A DNA stretch of 64,000 bases from Escherichia boydii (GCA_041890495.1 CP169086.1:3038001-3102000); one strand, 5' to 3'; shown: positions 8,059-16,065, counted from the first letter of the stretch. Notes: a model not told the origin generated them from the sequence alone. Numbers and translations are program-made.

Positions 8059-9404
8059 GCTTTCGCAGACGCGTTGCGCTCCGCCAGCAGCCGACAAATC
8101 TCCGCGTGCTTCTCCTCGGTAAAGGTAAAGCGCGACATAAAGCCCATGCGGATCAGCGAGCCTATCGCCGGCAGCAGGCAGATCCCGAAGAACAGCCCCG
8201 ACAGCACGCTCTCGCTCTGAATTTGCGCCTGCGGCACGTAGCCGATCATCGTCAGAAACACGCCGATTAACCCGCCGCCTACCGCCACCGACATCTTGCC
8301 GGTGAAGGTCTGCCCGGAGAAAGTGATCGCCGCGCAGCGCTTGTGGGTGTGGTACTCCGCGTACTCGATGGTGTCGGCAATCATCGACGAGGTGAGGATG
8401 TTGGTCATCATCACGAACAGCGTGCTCAGGCCGAGCAGAATGAATAGCATCGTCACCTGCTGATAGCCAACAAACCACATCACCACGCGCACCGCCACGT
8501 CCAGCCCGCAGAGGATCATAAACAGCTTCCGCTTCTGCATCCGGCGCGTCAGCATCGGGGCGACCAGGCACAGCACCGCCGCGACTATCCCCATCACGCC
8601 AATCGCCATCTGCAGGCTGCCGTCGCCCAGATTGTTGATAAAGAAGTAGATATAGAGACCGCCCGCCACGTTGTGGAACACGCAGAAGAAGAACGACAGC
8701 AGGACGATAAACAGCGGCTTGTTCTGGCGCAGGTTGTGGAAGGTGTCGCGGATGGTCACCTTTTCCGGGCTCGGCGGCACGCGCTCTTTGATCTGCATGA
8801 AGCCGTTAAGCATCAACGGCAGGCCCACCAGCATCATCACCAGCGCCGCCATAAAGTAGCCTTTGTCATTGCTGTACTGGGAGAAATAGGCCGCCAGCTT
8901 CGGGAAGAAGATGTTGGCGCAGGCAATCCCGGCGTTCACCCCGAGCATCGCCGCCGTTACCGCGCGGGTGCGCTGCCCGGAGTCGTTGGTCATCACCGAC
9001 GACATCGACCAGAATGGGATATCGGAGATGGCGTACAGCGTCCCCCACAGGATATACGTCACCCCGGCGTAGAGGATTTTGGTGGTCATGTCCGCTTCGA
9101 TTTTATAGAACGACAGCAGCGTGACGCCGGTGATCAGCAGCGGAGCGATCAGCAAAAAGTGGCGAAACTTGCCGAACCGGCTGTTAATGGTGTCCATGAT
9201 GCTGGCAAACAGCGGATCGTGAACCGCGTCCCACGCGCAGGCAATCAGGAAGATGGTGCTCGCCGCCAGCGCCGAGATCCCCAGCACGTCGGTGTAAAAA
9301 TAGTTAATAAACGAACCCACTAAACCAAAGCTAAAACACTGACCTAAACCATAACCAAAATAAGACCACAGCTCGCGAGACGGTATTTTCATTGTCATTG
9401 CCAT
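8010..9404 (-). CDS. GPH-family sugar:cation symporter
   Basis: A 464-residue transporter of the glycoside-pentoside-hexuronide family (YicJ/YagG/MelB type). It starts KIPSRELWSYFGYGLGQC, the typical first helix, and has twelve membrane segments, with RFGKFRHFLL after helix 2 and YAEYHTHKR in the middle. It lies 50 bp downstream of the glycosidase on the same strand, so uptake and cleavage of a glycoside are probably coupled. The last ~17 codons lie inside the REP pair, so the C-terminus (APGGGCALPGLQ) is repeat-derived rather than conserved. Confidence 0.88.
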   Translation of the reverse strand: MAMTMKIPSRELWSYFGYGLGQCFSFGLVGSFINYFYTDVLGISALAASTIFLIACAWDAVHDPLFASIMDTINSRFGKFRHFLLIAPLLITGVTLLSFYKIEADMTTKILYAGVTYILWGTLYAISDIPFWSMSSVMTNDSGQRTRAVTAAMLGVNAGIACANIFFPKLAAYFSQYSNDKGYFMAALVMMLVGLPLMLNGFMQIKERVPPSPEKVTIRDTFHNLRQNKPLFIVLLSFFFCVFHNVAGGLYIYFFINNLGDGSLQMAIGVMGIVAAVLCLVAPMLTRRMQKRKLFMILCGLDVAVRVVMWFVGYQQVTMLFILLGLSTLFVMMTNILTSSMIADTIEYAEYHTHKRCAAITFSGQTFTGKMSVAVGGGLIGVFLTMIGYVPQAQIQSESVLSGLFFGICLLPAIGSLIRMGFMSRFTFTEEKHAEICRLLAERNASAKAPGGGCALPGLQDQPL

Positions 9405-9454
9405 TGTTATATGCCTGCCTGGTTGCCCGGCGGTGGACCGCCGGGTCGATATTA

Positions 9455-10543
9455 TTAGCCTTGTGCCTTCGGGGCGATCTTGCGCAGCTGCTGCATCAGG
9501 GCGATTTCACGGCGTGAGAACGGAATGCCGTTCTCCTCAAACACGTCGTGGAACCAGAGGCGGCAGTAGTCCGTGGACTCTTTCATCACCACCGGCCACG
9601 GCAGCCACGTCTGGGTTTTGCCGCGCACCAGCCCCCACTGGTACGGCGCGACCTTCGCCGCGTACATCAGCGGGAGCTGCTCTTCGATGGTGCTGCCCAC
9701 GTGGCGCGCCAGCCATTCGGTGCAGAACAGCGGGCGACCAAGCTGTTGCAGCTGCTGGATAATCGCCGTCATGCGCCCGGTGTGGGTGTAGGCGTGGAAG
9801 CTCACCACGTCCGAGAGCGCCAGCGCGGTCTGGTCCAGCGGGTGCTGGAAGAACGTCTCGCCCTCCTCTTCCGGCGGCAGACGCCACGCGCAGACGGTAA
9901 GCGGCTGTGTAGGGTCTTCTTCACGCACCCACTGGAATGCGAGCTTCATCAGCGCGTGGGCGCAGGTCTCCAGCTTCGCGTCGTACTGCACCTCCTGCGT
10001 GCCGGTCGCGAAAATGCCGCGGTTGCCCGGCTCGTTATACAGATCCCACAGCAGCACGCGCCTGTCGTCGCGGAACTGGCGCACAACGTCGCGGATATAG
10101 CGTTCAATGTCTGCCCAGCAGTCCGGATCGCACACCTTGTCGCACCCCGGGCTCGCCGCAGCCTGACTGTTGTGCTTGCCCGGCACCGGCGGCTTTTGCT
10201 GGCCGAGATACGGCTCGTCGCCGGAGAAGCCGCAGTCGTCCATCAGGGTCAGCATGGTGCTGAACCCGTGACCGTCGGCAATCGTCAAAAACCGGTCGAT
10301 GCGCGCCATCAGCCCGTCGCGGTCGTGCTCCCAGACGATAAACGGCAGGTTGATGCGCAGGGTGTTGTAGCCCGCCTCCGCCGCCCAGCCCAGCTCGCGG
10401 TCAATCGTCCCGGCATCGAAGGTCTCTGCCTGCCAGATATCGGTCCAGTTCACCGCCGTCGACGGCAGATAGTTAAACCCGCACAGCCAGCCCTTCTGCT
10501 GATACCACGCCTGTGCCTGCTCCCTGCTCCACTGCTCTTTCAT
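9455..10543 (-). CDS. GH5-like glycoside hydrolase (cellulase-family fold)
   Basis: A 362-residue TIM-barrel glycosidase without signal peptide, so cytoplasmic. It shows RINLPFIVWEHD near residue 64-74, the acid/base Glu171 in DLYNEPGNRG, SFHAYTHTG after strand 6, and the nucleophile Glu276 in PLFCTEWLAR. These are the clan-A landmarks; such proteins are often labelled 1,4-beta-xylanase, but the substrate cannot be read from sequence. It is divergent from the lacI-type gene (185 bp) and followed by the symporter, consistent with a repressor-controlled glycoside operon. Confidence 0.8.
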   Translation of the reverse strand: MKEQWSREQAQAWYQQKGWLCGFNYLPSTAVNWTDIWQAETFDAGTIDRELGWAAEAGYNTLRINLPFIVWEHDRDGLMARIDRFLTIADGHGFSTMLTLMDDCGFSGDEPYLGQQKPPVPGKHNSQAAASPGCDKVCDPDCWADIERYIRDVVRQFRDDRRVLLWDLYNEPGNRGIFATGTQEVQYDAKLETCAHALMKLAFQWVREEDPTQPLTVCAWRLPPEEEGETFFQHPLDQTALALSDVVSFHAYTHTGRMTAIIQQLQQLGRPLFCTEWLARHVGSTIEEQLPLMYAAKVAPYQWGLVRGKTQTWLPWPVVMKESTDYCRLWFHDVFEENGIPFSRREIALMQQLRKIAPKAQG

Positions 10544-10728
10544 TACGCGTCCTCTTACTGATAATATTTAGCTAATAAATATTAGCTGCAGGATAAATGC
10601 GCAATTTGCCGCACGAAGAAAAGCGATGCCCCTCACAAAGTTCACGCTTCGATGAATGAGAAACGTGATCGACGGCGCGGAAGCATGCGGTTAGGGTATG
10701 ATGCGAAGTCGCGAAAGGGAGAGGACGG

Positions 10729-11736
10729 ATGAAGCAAAAAACAAAAGTGACGATGAACGATATTGCGCGGGCGGCAGGGGTATCGCAGGCGACGGTATCG
10801 CTGGTGCTTAACCAGTCCCGCAACATCAAGCTCAGCGACGACACCCGCCAGCGGGTGATTAGCGTCGCCACCGAGCTCGGCTACGACCGCCTCCCCGCCG
10901 TACACGCCCCGCGCAACCAGGAAGAGATCGCCCTGCTGGTTAGCTCCATGCAGAGTTTCGACCCGTTTATCGACGCCATCAGCCAGGCGCGGGAAGCGGC
11001 GTGGCGCAACGAGACCCTGCTCACCGTCTACGACTACGGCGACGACATCGAGCTGGCGCTGAACATCATCCGCCAGCTGGAGAAGCGCAACTGCATCGGG
11101 ATTGTCCTCGCCTCCCCGATCACCACGCTGGTGGACATGACGGCATTCCAGGACTGCACCCGCATCCCGCTGGTGCTGCTCAACCAGCGCGACCCCGGCT
11201 CGCCGCTGCTGCCGTCGTTTATCCCGGACGACTACGCCAACGCTTTCCAGGTCACTAAACACCTCATCGCCTGCGGGGCGACGCGCATCGCCCACATCAC
11301 AGGCGAGAGCTGGATGGAGGCCTCCCGCCAGCGTCTGGCGGGCTACCAGGCAGCGCTGCGGCAGGCCGGACTCGCGTGCGACGACGACCTGGTGCGCCAG
11401 ACCAACTGGCAGTTCAGCGAGTCCTTTACCGCCACGACTTCTCTGCTGGAGCTGGCCGAGCGCCCGGACGCCATCTTCTGCGCCAGCGACTGGCTGGCGA
11501 TTGGCTGCTATCAGGCGCTGGCGGTGAACGGCGTGCGCATCCCGCAGGACATGCTGCTGGCGGGCTACGACGACCAGAAGATCTCCGAGCAGCTCACTCC
11601 GCCGCTGACCAGCATCCAGCTGCCCTACAGCGAGCTGGGACGCCTCGCGGTGGAGTACTTGTGCAATCAGGAAGATGCCGCCACGCACGTGACGCTGGCG
11701 GGCAGGCTGAAGGTGCGCGCCTCAAGCCTCGTCTGA
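10729..11736 (+). CDS. LacI-family transcriptional repressor
   Basis: A 335-residue LacI/GalR regulator. The N-terminal helix-turn-helix MNDIARAAGVSQATVSLVLNQ is preceded by the basic leader MKQKTK. A hinge segment leads into a periplasmic-binding-protein-like effector domain (about residues 65-335), including CASDWLAIG and GYDDQ. It is divergent from the glycosidase-symporter operon, its probable target. The start follows GGGAGAGGACGG. Its 3' end overlaps the end of convergent fosA by 15 bp. Confidence 0.9.
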   Translation: MKQKTKVTMNDIARAAGVSQATVSLVLNQSRNIKLSDDTRQRVISVATELGYDRLPAVHAPRNQEEIALLVSSMQSFDPFIDAISQAREAAWRNETLLTVYDYGDDIELALNIIRQLEKRNCIGIVLASPITTLVDMTAFQDCTRIPLVLLNQRDPGSPLLPSFIPDDYANAFQVTKHLIACGATRIAHITGESWMEASRQRLAGYQAALRQAGLACDDDLVRQTNWQFSESFTATTSLLELAERPDAIFCASDWLAIGCYQALAVNGVRIPQDMLLAGYDDQKISEQLTPPLTSIQLPYSELGRLAVEYLCNQEDAATHVTLAGRLKVRASSLV

Positions 11737-12147
11737 GGTAAACACCATGCCCGCGTAGGGCTTCTCGCGACACGCCGCCAGCCGCGCGGCGAGGCTGCCC
11801 ACGTGCAGCTCCAGCTTGTGCCCGTCCGGGTCGAGAAAATAGAATGACGCCCCCTCGCTTTTGTTCTGCTTCCAGACGGTGACGCCCGCCTGCTCAAGCC
11901 TTTGCGAGAACGGTTCAAAATCCGCTTCCGCCACGGTAAACGCGTAGTGGGTATAGTCGCTCTCCTGCGGCGGCACGTACCGGCGCGCCTCGTCGTACGA
12001 CAGGCAGACCCATAGATCGCCGCAGGTGAGATAGGCCCCGGTATTCCAGCGGGCGTGCAGGGTCAGCCCCAGCAGCTCGTGCCAGAAGGTGACGCTTTTT
12101 TGCAGGTCGCTGACCGCGAGGGTCAGATGGTTGAGAGATTGCAGCAT
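11722..12147 (-). CDS. fosA: Fosfomycin resistance glutathione transferase FosA
   Basis: A 141-residue vicinal-oxygen-chelate enzyme that opens the fosfomycin epoxide with glutathione. The Mn(II) ligands His7 (SLNHLTL), His67 (DYTHYAF) and Glu113 (HKLELHVG) are all present, as are the K+-loop residues around NKSEGASFYF. I used the inner ATG at 12147 because it gives the standard 141 residues; an upstream in-frame start would add 52 unrelated residues. The sequence matches, as I recall it, the intrinsic FosA2 type of E. cloacae with one or two changes. It is divergent from the trpS leader with only 45 bp between. Confidence 0.97.
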   Translation of the reverse strand: MLQSLNHLTLAVSDLQKSVTFWHELLGLTLHARWNTGAYLTCGDLWVCLSYDEARRYVPPQESDYTHYAFTVAEADFEPFSQRLEQAGVTVWKQNKSEGASFYFLDPDGHKLELHVGSLAARLAACREKPYAGMVFTSDEA

Positions 12148-12192
12148 GACGTGCCCTTTTGTTTTTCGCGCCGGACGTGGTACGGTAAAGAG

Positions 12193-12246
12193 ATGAACAT
12201 AAACCACGCCGTGCTCACCGTAAACCGCTGGTGGCTGCCTTCTTAA
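12193..12246 (+). CDS. Trp-rich leader peptide of the auxiliary trpS
   Basis: A 17-codon ORF, MNINHAVLTVNRWWLPS, with tandem UGG codons at 12229-12234 and a stop at 12244. A weak AAAGAG precedes the ATG. It sits immediately before mutually exclusive RNA hairpins and trpS, exactly the layout of the trp operon leader TrpL. Translation would act as a sensor of charged tRNA-Trp. It is too short for usual annotation. The start has no better alternative in frame near the Trp codons. Confidence 0.82.
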   Translation: MNINHAVLTVNRWWLPS

Positions 12247-12302
12247 AGGCGGCACGGAGTAGTTTTCCCCATTTTCAGATAGCCGCCGAAAGGCGGCTTT
12301 CA
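12233..12302 (+). promoter_or_regulatory. trp-type transcription attenuator
   Basis: Four RNA segments can pair alternatively. Segment 1 is GCUGCCUU (12234-12241), overlapping the end of the leader ORF. Segment 2 is AAGGCGGC (12246-12253), segment 3 is AGCCGCC (12281-12287) and segment 4 is GGCGGCU followed by UU (12292-12300). Pairing 3:4 gives a terminator with GAAA loop; 2:3 gives the antiterminator; 1:2 gives the pause hairpin. A ribosome stalled at the Trp codons would cover segment 1, free 2:3 and let trpS be transcribed. Confidence 0.8.
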
Positions 12303-12346
12303 CATTCCTAAGACCCCTTTCGGCAACTGCCCATTAAGGAGTCTTT

Positions 12347-13351
12347 ATGAACGCACCCACCATCCTCACCGGCGACCGCCCAACCGGCCCGCTGCACCTC
12401 GGCCACTACGTCGGATCGCTGCGCCAGCGCGTGGCGCTCCAGCAGACGCACAGCCAGTTTGTGCTGATTGCCGACCTGCAGGGGCTGACCGACAACGGCA
12501 GCAACCCGCAGAAGATCCGCGACAACATCCCCGAAGTGCTGGCCGACTATCTCGCCGCGGGCATCGACCCGAACCTGACCACCATCTGCCTGCAGTCCGC
12601 CCTGCCCGCCCTCGCCGAGCTGACGATGCTGTATATGAACATCGTCACCGTCGCCCGCGTGGAGCGTAACCCGACGGTGAAAAACGAGATTGCGCAGAAG
12701 GGCTTCGCCCGCTCGCTGCCGGTCGGGTTTATGGCCTACCCCATCAGCCAGGCGGCGGACATCACCGCGTTTAAGGCCGAGTGCGTGCCCGTCGGCGACG
12801 ACCAGTTGCCGATGATTGAGCAGACCAACGAGATTGTGCACAAGATGAACAGCCTGCTGCCCGCCCCGGTGCTGCGCCACTGCAAGGCGATGCTGAGCGA
12901 CACCAGCCGCCTGCCCGGCATCGACGGCAGCGCCAAGATGTCGAAATCGCTGGGCAACACGCTGCACCTTTCGGCCAGCGAAGAGACCATTCATCGTGCG
13001 GTCAGCGCCATGTACACCGACCCGAACCACCTGAAGGTGAGCGATCCGGGGCAGATTGAGGGGAACGTGGTGTTTACCTACCTCGACGCGTTTCATCCGG
13101 ACAAGGACAAAGTGGCGGCGATGAAGGTGCACTATCAGGCGGGCGGGCTGGGCGATCGGGCGTGCAAGAACGAGCTGGAAGCGTGCCTGCAGGAGCTGAT
13201 TGCGCCGATGCGGGAGCGGAGGGCGATGTATATGCGAGATAAGGGTGAGCTGATGGCGATGCTGAAGCGCGGAACCGAACGGGCGCAGGGGGTGACGCAG
13301 GAGACGTTGAGGGAGGTGAAGGTTGGGTTGGGGGTGCCGGTGTTTAGTTAA
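12347..13351 (+). CDS. trpS: Auxiliary tryptophan--tRNA ligase (TrpRS2)
   Basis: A 334-residue class I synthetase that charges tRNA-Trp. The HIGH-type motif is PLHLGH (residues 15-20) and the KMSKS loop is AKMSKSLGN near residue 200; VGDDQLPMIEQTNEI is the tRNA/ATP-side helix. The sequence is far from the housekeeping E. coli TrpS as I recall it, so this is a second TrpRS, of the type that in Streptomyces gives indolmycin resistance. It starts after UUAAGGAGUCUUU. It is expressed behind a Trp attenuator, which suggests induction when charged tRNA-Trp falls, for example when the main enzyme is inhibited. Confidence 0.9.
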   Translation: MNAPTILTGDRPTGPLHLGHYVGSLRQRVALQQTHSQFVLIADLQGLTDNGSNPQKIRDNIPEVLADYLAAGIDPNLTTICLQSALPALAELTMLYMNIVTVARVERNPTVKNEIAQKGFARSLPVGFMAYPISQAADITAFKAECVPVGDDQLPMIEQTNEIVHKMNSLLPAPVLRHCKAMLSDTSRLPGIDGSAKMSKSLGNTLHLSASEETIHRAVSAMYTDPNHLKVSDPGQIEGNVVFTYLDAFHPDKDKVAAMKVHYQAGGLGDRACKNELEACLQELIAPMRERRAMYMRDKGELMAMLKRGTERAQGVTQETLREVKVGLGVPVFS

Positions 13352-13403
13352 GTTAGGTTTAGCGGTGGAGAGCGTGGGATTGGCACGAAGCCGCTTATTG
13401 TCT

Positions 13404-13458
13404 CATTTAGATAATATTAATGCCGTTAATAATTCTTAATTTATCATTTAGATAATAT
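13404..13458. repeat. Direct repeat CATTTAGATAATAT in AT-rich leader
   Basis: A 14-bp motif is repeated exactly at 13404-13417 and 13445-13458, 41 bp apart (about four helical turns), in the 172-bp AT-rich gap before the Hcp operon. It may be an operator or promoter element of that operon. GC content falls abruptly here compared with trpS. Confidence 0.5.
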
Positions 13459-13523
13459 AAATTGCTTACCCCCCATAAATATTACATTGATATTACCCTT
13501 TATAACACATTTCAAGGGATACT

Positions 13524-14207
13524 ATGGCTGATGTAGAAGATATAGCACGGAGATTATGCAACATTATCGCTTCTCCTGATACGATTACAGGGCTTATAAA
13601 TGGAGGGCTATCTGTACCGCTAGATTATGGATATCTGGTTTATGGTATCTTTGACACGGATACAAGGTATGCTCGTGAAACTCAACGAATACGAATGCTC
13701 ACTGCCATAAAAAACGACATTTTGAGTTACGAGAACATTGTCAACACTGTCAAAATTATATTTAAAGAATTTAACAGATATTTAACTGAGGCGGAGCAGG
13801 ATAAAATATACAGGTCTGTAATGACTTCAATTGCAGGTAGAGTATCAACCAATATTATTGCATCTACTATCGCGAAACATGTTATTGAAAGAACGTCCTT
13901 CACGTTTCTTGTTTTTAAAGGAAAAGGCAACCCAATCACGGCACTGAGCACGCTCCTTTTGTTTGGGGGAATGGCTGAACGATCAATCAGAACATCTGAC
14001 AGACTCAAAGCCGAAGCCCCAGAGGTATATCAACTTCTAAGACCCAGAGACTACGACCTACTTTATTTTCTGTTCGCTGATGCAGTGCAGCCTTTCGTAG
14101 ATGCTATCCATGCCGGTTATTCAGAAGGAAAACCTGTATTTAATCAGATCATGAAGAAAGTTAATGAAAAACTAACTGCACACACTACGGCAGGCGCGTA
14201 TGAGTAA
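13524..14207 (+). CDS. Probable T6SS effector, Ssp6-like pore-former candidate
   Basis: A 227-residue protein without recognisable catalytic motif or signal peptide. It contains moderately hydrophobic, Gly-containing stretches (about residues 110-150, ending in TALSTLLLFGGMAERS). It overlaps by 8 bp the gene for a four-helix membrane protein, and 2 bp further on lies hcp. Size, order and composition fit the Ssp6 family of ion-selective pore-forming type VI effectors, often encoded beside hcp with a membrane immunity protein. The assignment is inference from context; I cannot align it. The gene is AT-rich relative to the core genome, a sign of transfer. Confidence 0.5.
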   Translation: MADVEDIARRLCNIIASPDTITGLINGGLSVPLDYGYLVYGIFDTDTRYARETQRIRMLTAIKNDILSYENIVNTVKIIFKEFNRYLTEAEQDKIYRSVMTSIAGRVSTNIIASTIAKHVIERTSFTFLVFKGKGNPITALSTLLLFGGMAERSIRTSDRLKAEAPEVYQLLRPRDYDLLYFLFADAVQPFVDAIHAGYSEGKPVFNQIMKKVNEKLTAHTTAGAYE

Positions 14208-14547
14208 GTCTATCATCCCCATTATAAACCTGCTTCTTTGCTCATATTTAGTTATAGCCTATATCCTTAGCTGGGTTGAATTCGAAACCTGGAATGATAA
14301 AACAATCGCCTTTTGCATCATTACCATAAGCGCTTACATTATTTCATTAATAATGAATAAATTACTGCCAGGAAAGATACGTATTTTTGGTGGGATCCTG
14401 GATGTGTTATCAGGTCCCTTACTGATCATCGGTGCATTTGCTTGTATAGCTGTCTTTGAACCATGGCCTCTGAAACTAATTGGCTTATTCATATGGGTCG
14501 TGGCGATGTTGCACCTACCTTCTTTTGTAAATATTGATGAGGAATAA
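14200..14547 (+). CDS. Four-helix membrane protein, probable immunity protein
   Basis: A 115-residue protein that is mostly membrane: helices at about 6-25, 36-54, 63-83 and 88-105, with a short acidic C-terminal tail. It overlaps the preceding gene by 8 bp and is followed 2 bp later by hcp, so it is translationally coupled to both. A small inner-membrane protein between a putative effector and Hcp is the usual place for the immunity partner of a pore-forming toxin. No family motif is recognised, so the role is inferred from position and topology. Confidence 0.5.
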   Translation: MSKSIIPIINLLLCSYLVIAYILSWVEFETWNDKTIAFCIITISAYIISLIMNKLLPGKIRIFGGILDVLSGPLLIIGAFACIAVFEPWPLKLIGLFIWVVAMLHLPSFVNIDEE

Positions 14548-14549
14548 TC

Positions 14550-15029
14550 ATGTCAAATCCAGCATATCTTTGGTTAACCGATGCTAATGGCTCACCCGTC
14601 GTAGGAGGTTCCATGGTGTCCGGTCGGTTAGGCGCTATTGAATTAAAGGCGGTCGCTCATCACCTCACCATTCCTGTGAGTGGAAATACAGGTCGACTAA
14701 CAGGTACCCGCGTACATACACCGATTGCCGTTCAGAAAGAGTTTGATAAAACAACACCGGTTTTCATCAGGGCACTGTGTGAAAACCAAACGCTAAAATC
14801 GGCTACGATCAAAATGTATCAAATTGATGATGCAGGAATCGAGAGAGAATATTTCAACATTATCCTGGAGAATGTAAAAATCACGGGTATTACGCCCAAT
14901 CTGTTCCCGGGTTCTGGAACAGGAACGCATACAGAGACGATCGAGCTAAGATATGAGGCAATCACCTGGAAACACTGTGACGGGAATATCGTTTACAGAG
15001 ATGCCTGGAATCATATGGCGATAGCCTGA
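14550..15029 (+). CDS. hcp: Hcp family type VI secretion tube protein (orphan)
   Basis: A 159-residue Hcp. Hallmarks are the N-terminal AYLWLTD strand, GRLGAIELKAVAHHLTIP, the central HTPIAVQKEFDKTTPVFIRALCENQTL, and the C-terminal ETIELRYEAITWKHCDGN. Hcp forms the hexameric tube of T6SS and also chaperones small effectors in its lumen. No other T6SS genes lie in the window, so this is an orphan copy working with a system elsewhere. It starts after GAGGAAUAAUC, 2 bp after the putative immunity gene. Confidence 0.92.
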   Translation: MSNPAYLWLTDANGSPVVGGSMVSGRLGAIELKAVAHHLTIPVSGNTGRLTGTRVHTPIAVQKEFDKTTPVFIRALCENQTLKSATIKMYQIDDAGIEREYFNIILENVKITGITPNLFPGSGTGTHTETIELRYEAITWKHCDGNIVYRDAWNHMAIA

Positions 15030-15144
15030 ACCGACTTTAACATTTCTCGGGCCGGGGTAACGTTGAGCTTGTCGGTCCGACCAAGCGGAGCGCCGCCGGG
15101 AAGCGCTGGCGATTATTTCTACCGCTTTAAAGGAGAGCATCATT

Positions 15145-15516
15145 ATGGAACCCACACTCTCTCAAGTCATTGAGGTTGTTCGAAACTCCTCAGGTGAGCA
15201 TCGTAAACCTATCGATAGCAATACGTTGATTGAGGCCGATTTGCATATTTGCGGTATCGACGGCGAAGACCTACTGGAAGACTGCGAAGAAGCGTTTGGC
15301 GTTAAACTTGCCACGGAAGAAGATGGCTACAGGAAAACGTTCTCTCTCGCAGAGAATGAGTATCTGTTTACGGGTGAAGGCATAGACTTTTTTGGCATCT
15401 GTCGGTTTATCCGCTGGATACGTGGCATACCCGAACCTGTTATATGTGATTTAACCGTCGGCGAACTTCACGCTGCGCTGGTTAACGCGGTGAAAGAGCA
15501 GGTTAAGCACGATTGA
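15145..15516 (+). CDS. DUF1493 family protein
   Basis: A 123-residue acidic protein with the DUF1493 pattern: DSNTLIEADLHICGIDGEDLLEDCEEAFGV resembles an acyl-carrier-like helical start, followed by FFGICRFIRWIRG and DLTVGELHAALVN. The function is unknown; such genes recur in enterobacterial accessory regions, often near T6SS or toxin genes. A good ribosome site, AAAGGAG, lies upstream. A 115-bp GC-richer gap separates it from hcp, so it may be an independent unit. A strong terminator follows. Confidence 0.75.
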   Translation: MEPTLSQVIEVVRNSSGEHRKPIDSNTLIEADLHICGIDGEDLLEDCEEAFGVKLATEEDGYRKTFSLAENEYLFTGEGIDFFGICRFIRWIRGIPEPVICDLTVGELHAALVNAVKEQVKHD

Positions 15517-15525
15517 TTTTTACTT

Positions 15526-15557
15526 AAAACGGGCATGAGATGGCATGCCCGTTTTAT
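15526..15557 (+). terminator. Bidirectional terminator between DUF1493 gene and symE
   Basis: AAAACGGGCATG (15526-15537) pairs with CATGCCCGTTTT (15544-15555) around a 6-nt loop. The A and T flanks make it a rho-independent terminator for both converging genes. Confidence 0.9.
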
Positions 15558-15590
15558 TGCTTCAAGCGTTACATTAGATGGGAAGCACAG

Positions 15591-16064
15591 TTACTCCGAC
15601 ATCGCCTGCCCTGTTCCACGCTTAACAGCCGGTATATCGCCTGTATCATTCAGCGCTCCCGGAAACGTCTTCAACCACTGCGCGACTTTCTGCTTATTGA
15701 TATTCACCACGCTCATACCCTCCAGGCATCCCCATAATTCTCTTGTATGCTGTGGCGTAATCACAATGCAGTCTTTCATGGCGCGGATTTTTACGGGCAT
15801 ACCGTTGATAAAGCCTGCACGGGTTAACCAGTCACCGCCAAGCAGAAGGTATTTCATGTCTATGCGTGCATACAGTTCGCAACAGGCGGCACTGTCCTGC
15901 GACGTTTCCGCGCGGGGATGGACGGGGGCCGCGTTGGGCTGGTTGCCGTGCAGACGGCGGGCGCTGTTTTTGCGTACCAGTTCGCGGTTTTCAATCATGC
16001 CGGTGAAAGCGTCTGATTCTGTTTTGCAAAGAGTAAACTCTGGCTTAAAATTCGTCGCAGCCAT
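15591..16064 (-). CDS. symE: SymE family type I toxin
   Basis: A 157-residue SymE-like protein. The recognisable core is near residues 70-115: YLLLGGDWLTRAGFINGMPVKIRAMKDCIVITPQ, an AbrB/SpoVT-type swapped-hairpin fold. The N-terminal half is longer and less ordered than in E. coli SymE (~113 residues), as in many relatives. The ATG at 16064 has AAGGAG 6 nt upstream; an in-frame TTG two codons earlier is not needed. In E. coli the toxin is SOS-induced and held down by antisense SymR and Lon. A matching antisense hairpin and a LexA box lie upstream here. Confidence 0.85.
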   Translation of the reverse strand: MAATNFKPEFTLCKTESDAFTGMIENRELVRKNSARRLHGNQPNAAPVHPRAETSQDSAACCELYARIDMKYLLLGGDWLTRAGFINGMPVKIRAMKDCIVITPQHTRELWGCLEGMSVVNINKQKVAQWLKTFPGALNDTGDIPAVKRGTGQAMSE

Positions 16065-16065
16065 T

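Noticed and set aside
10642..11688. Open frame of 348 codons antisense to the LacI-type gene
   Set aside because: Shadow of the regulator; composition typical of antisense GC-rich frames.
13378..13400. Possible att copy of the leuX 3' end (TTGGCACGAAGCCGC) after trpS
   Set aside because: Only partial similarity with gaps; not a clean direct repeat of the tRNA end.
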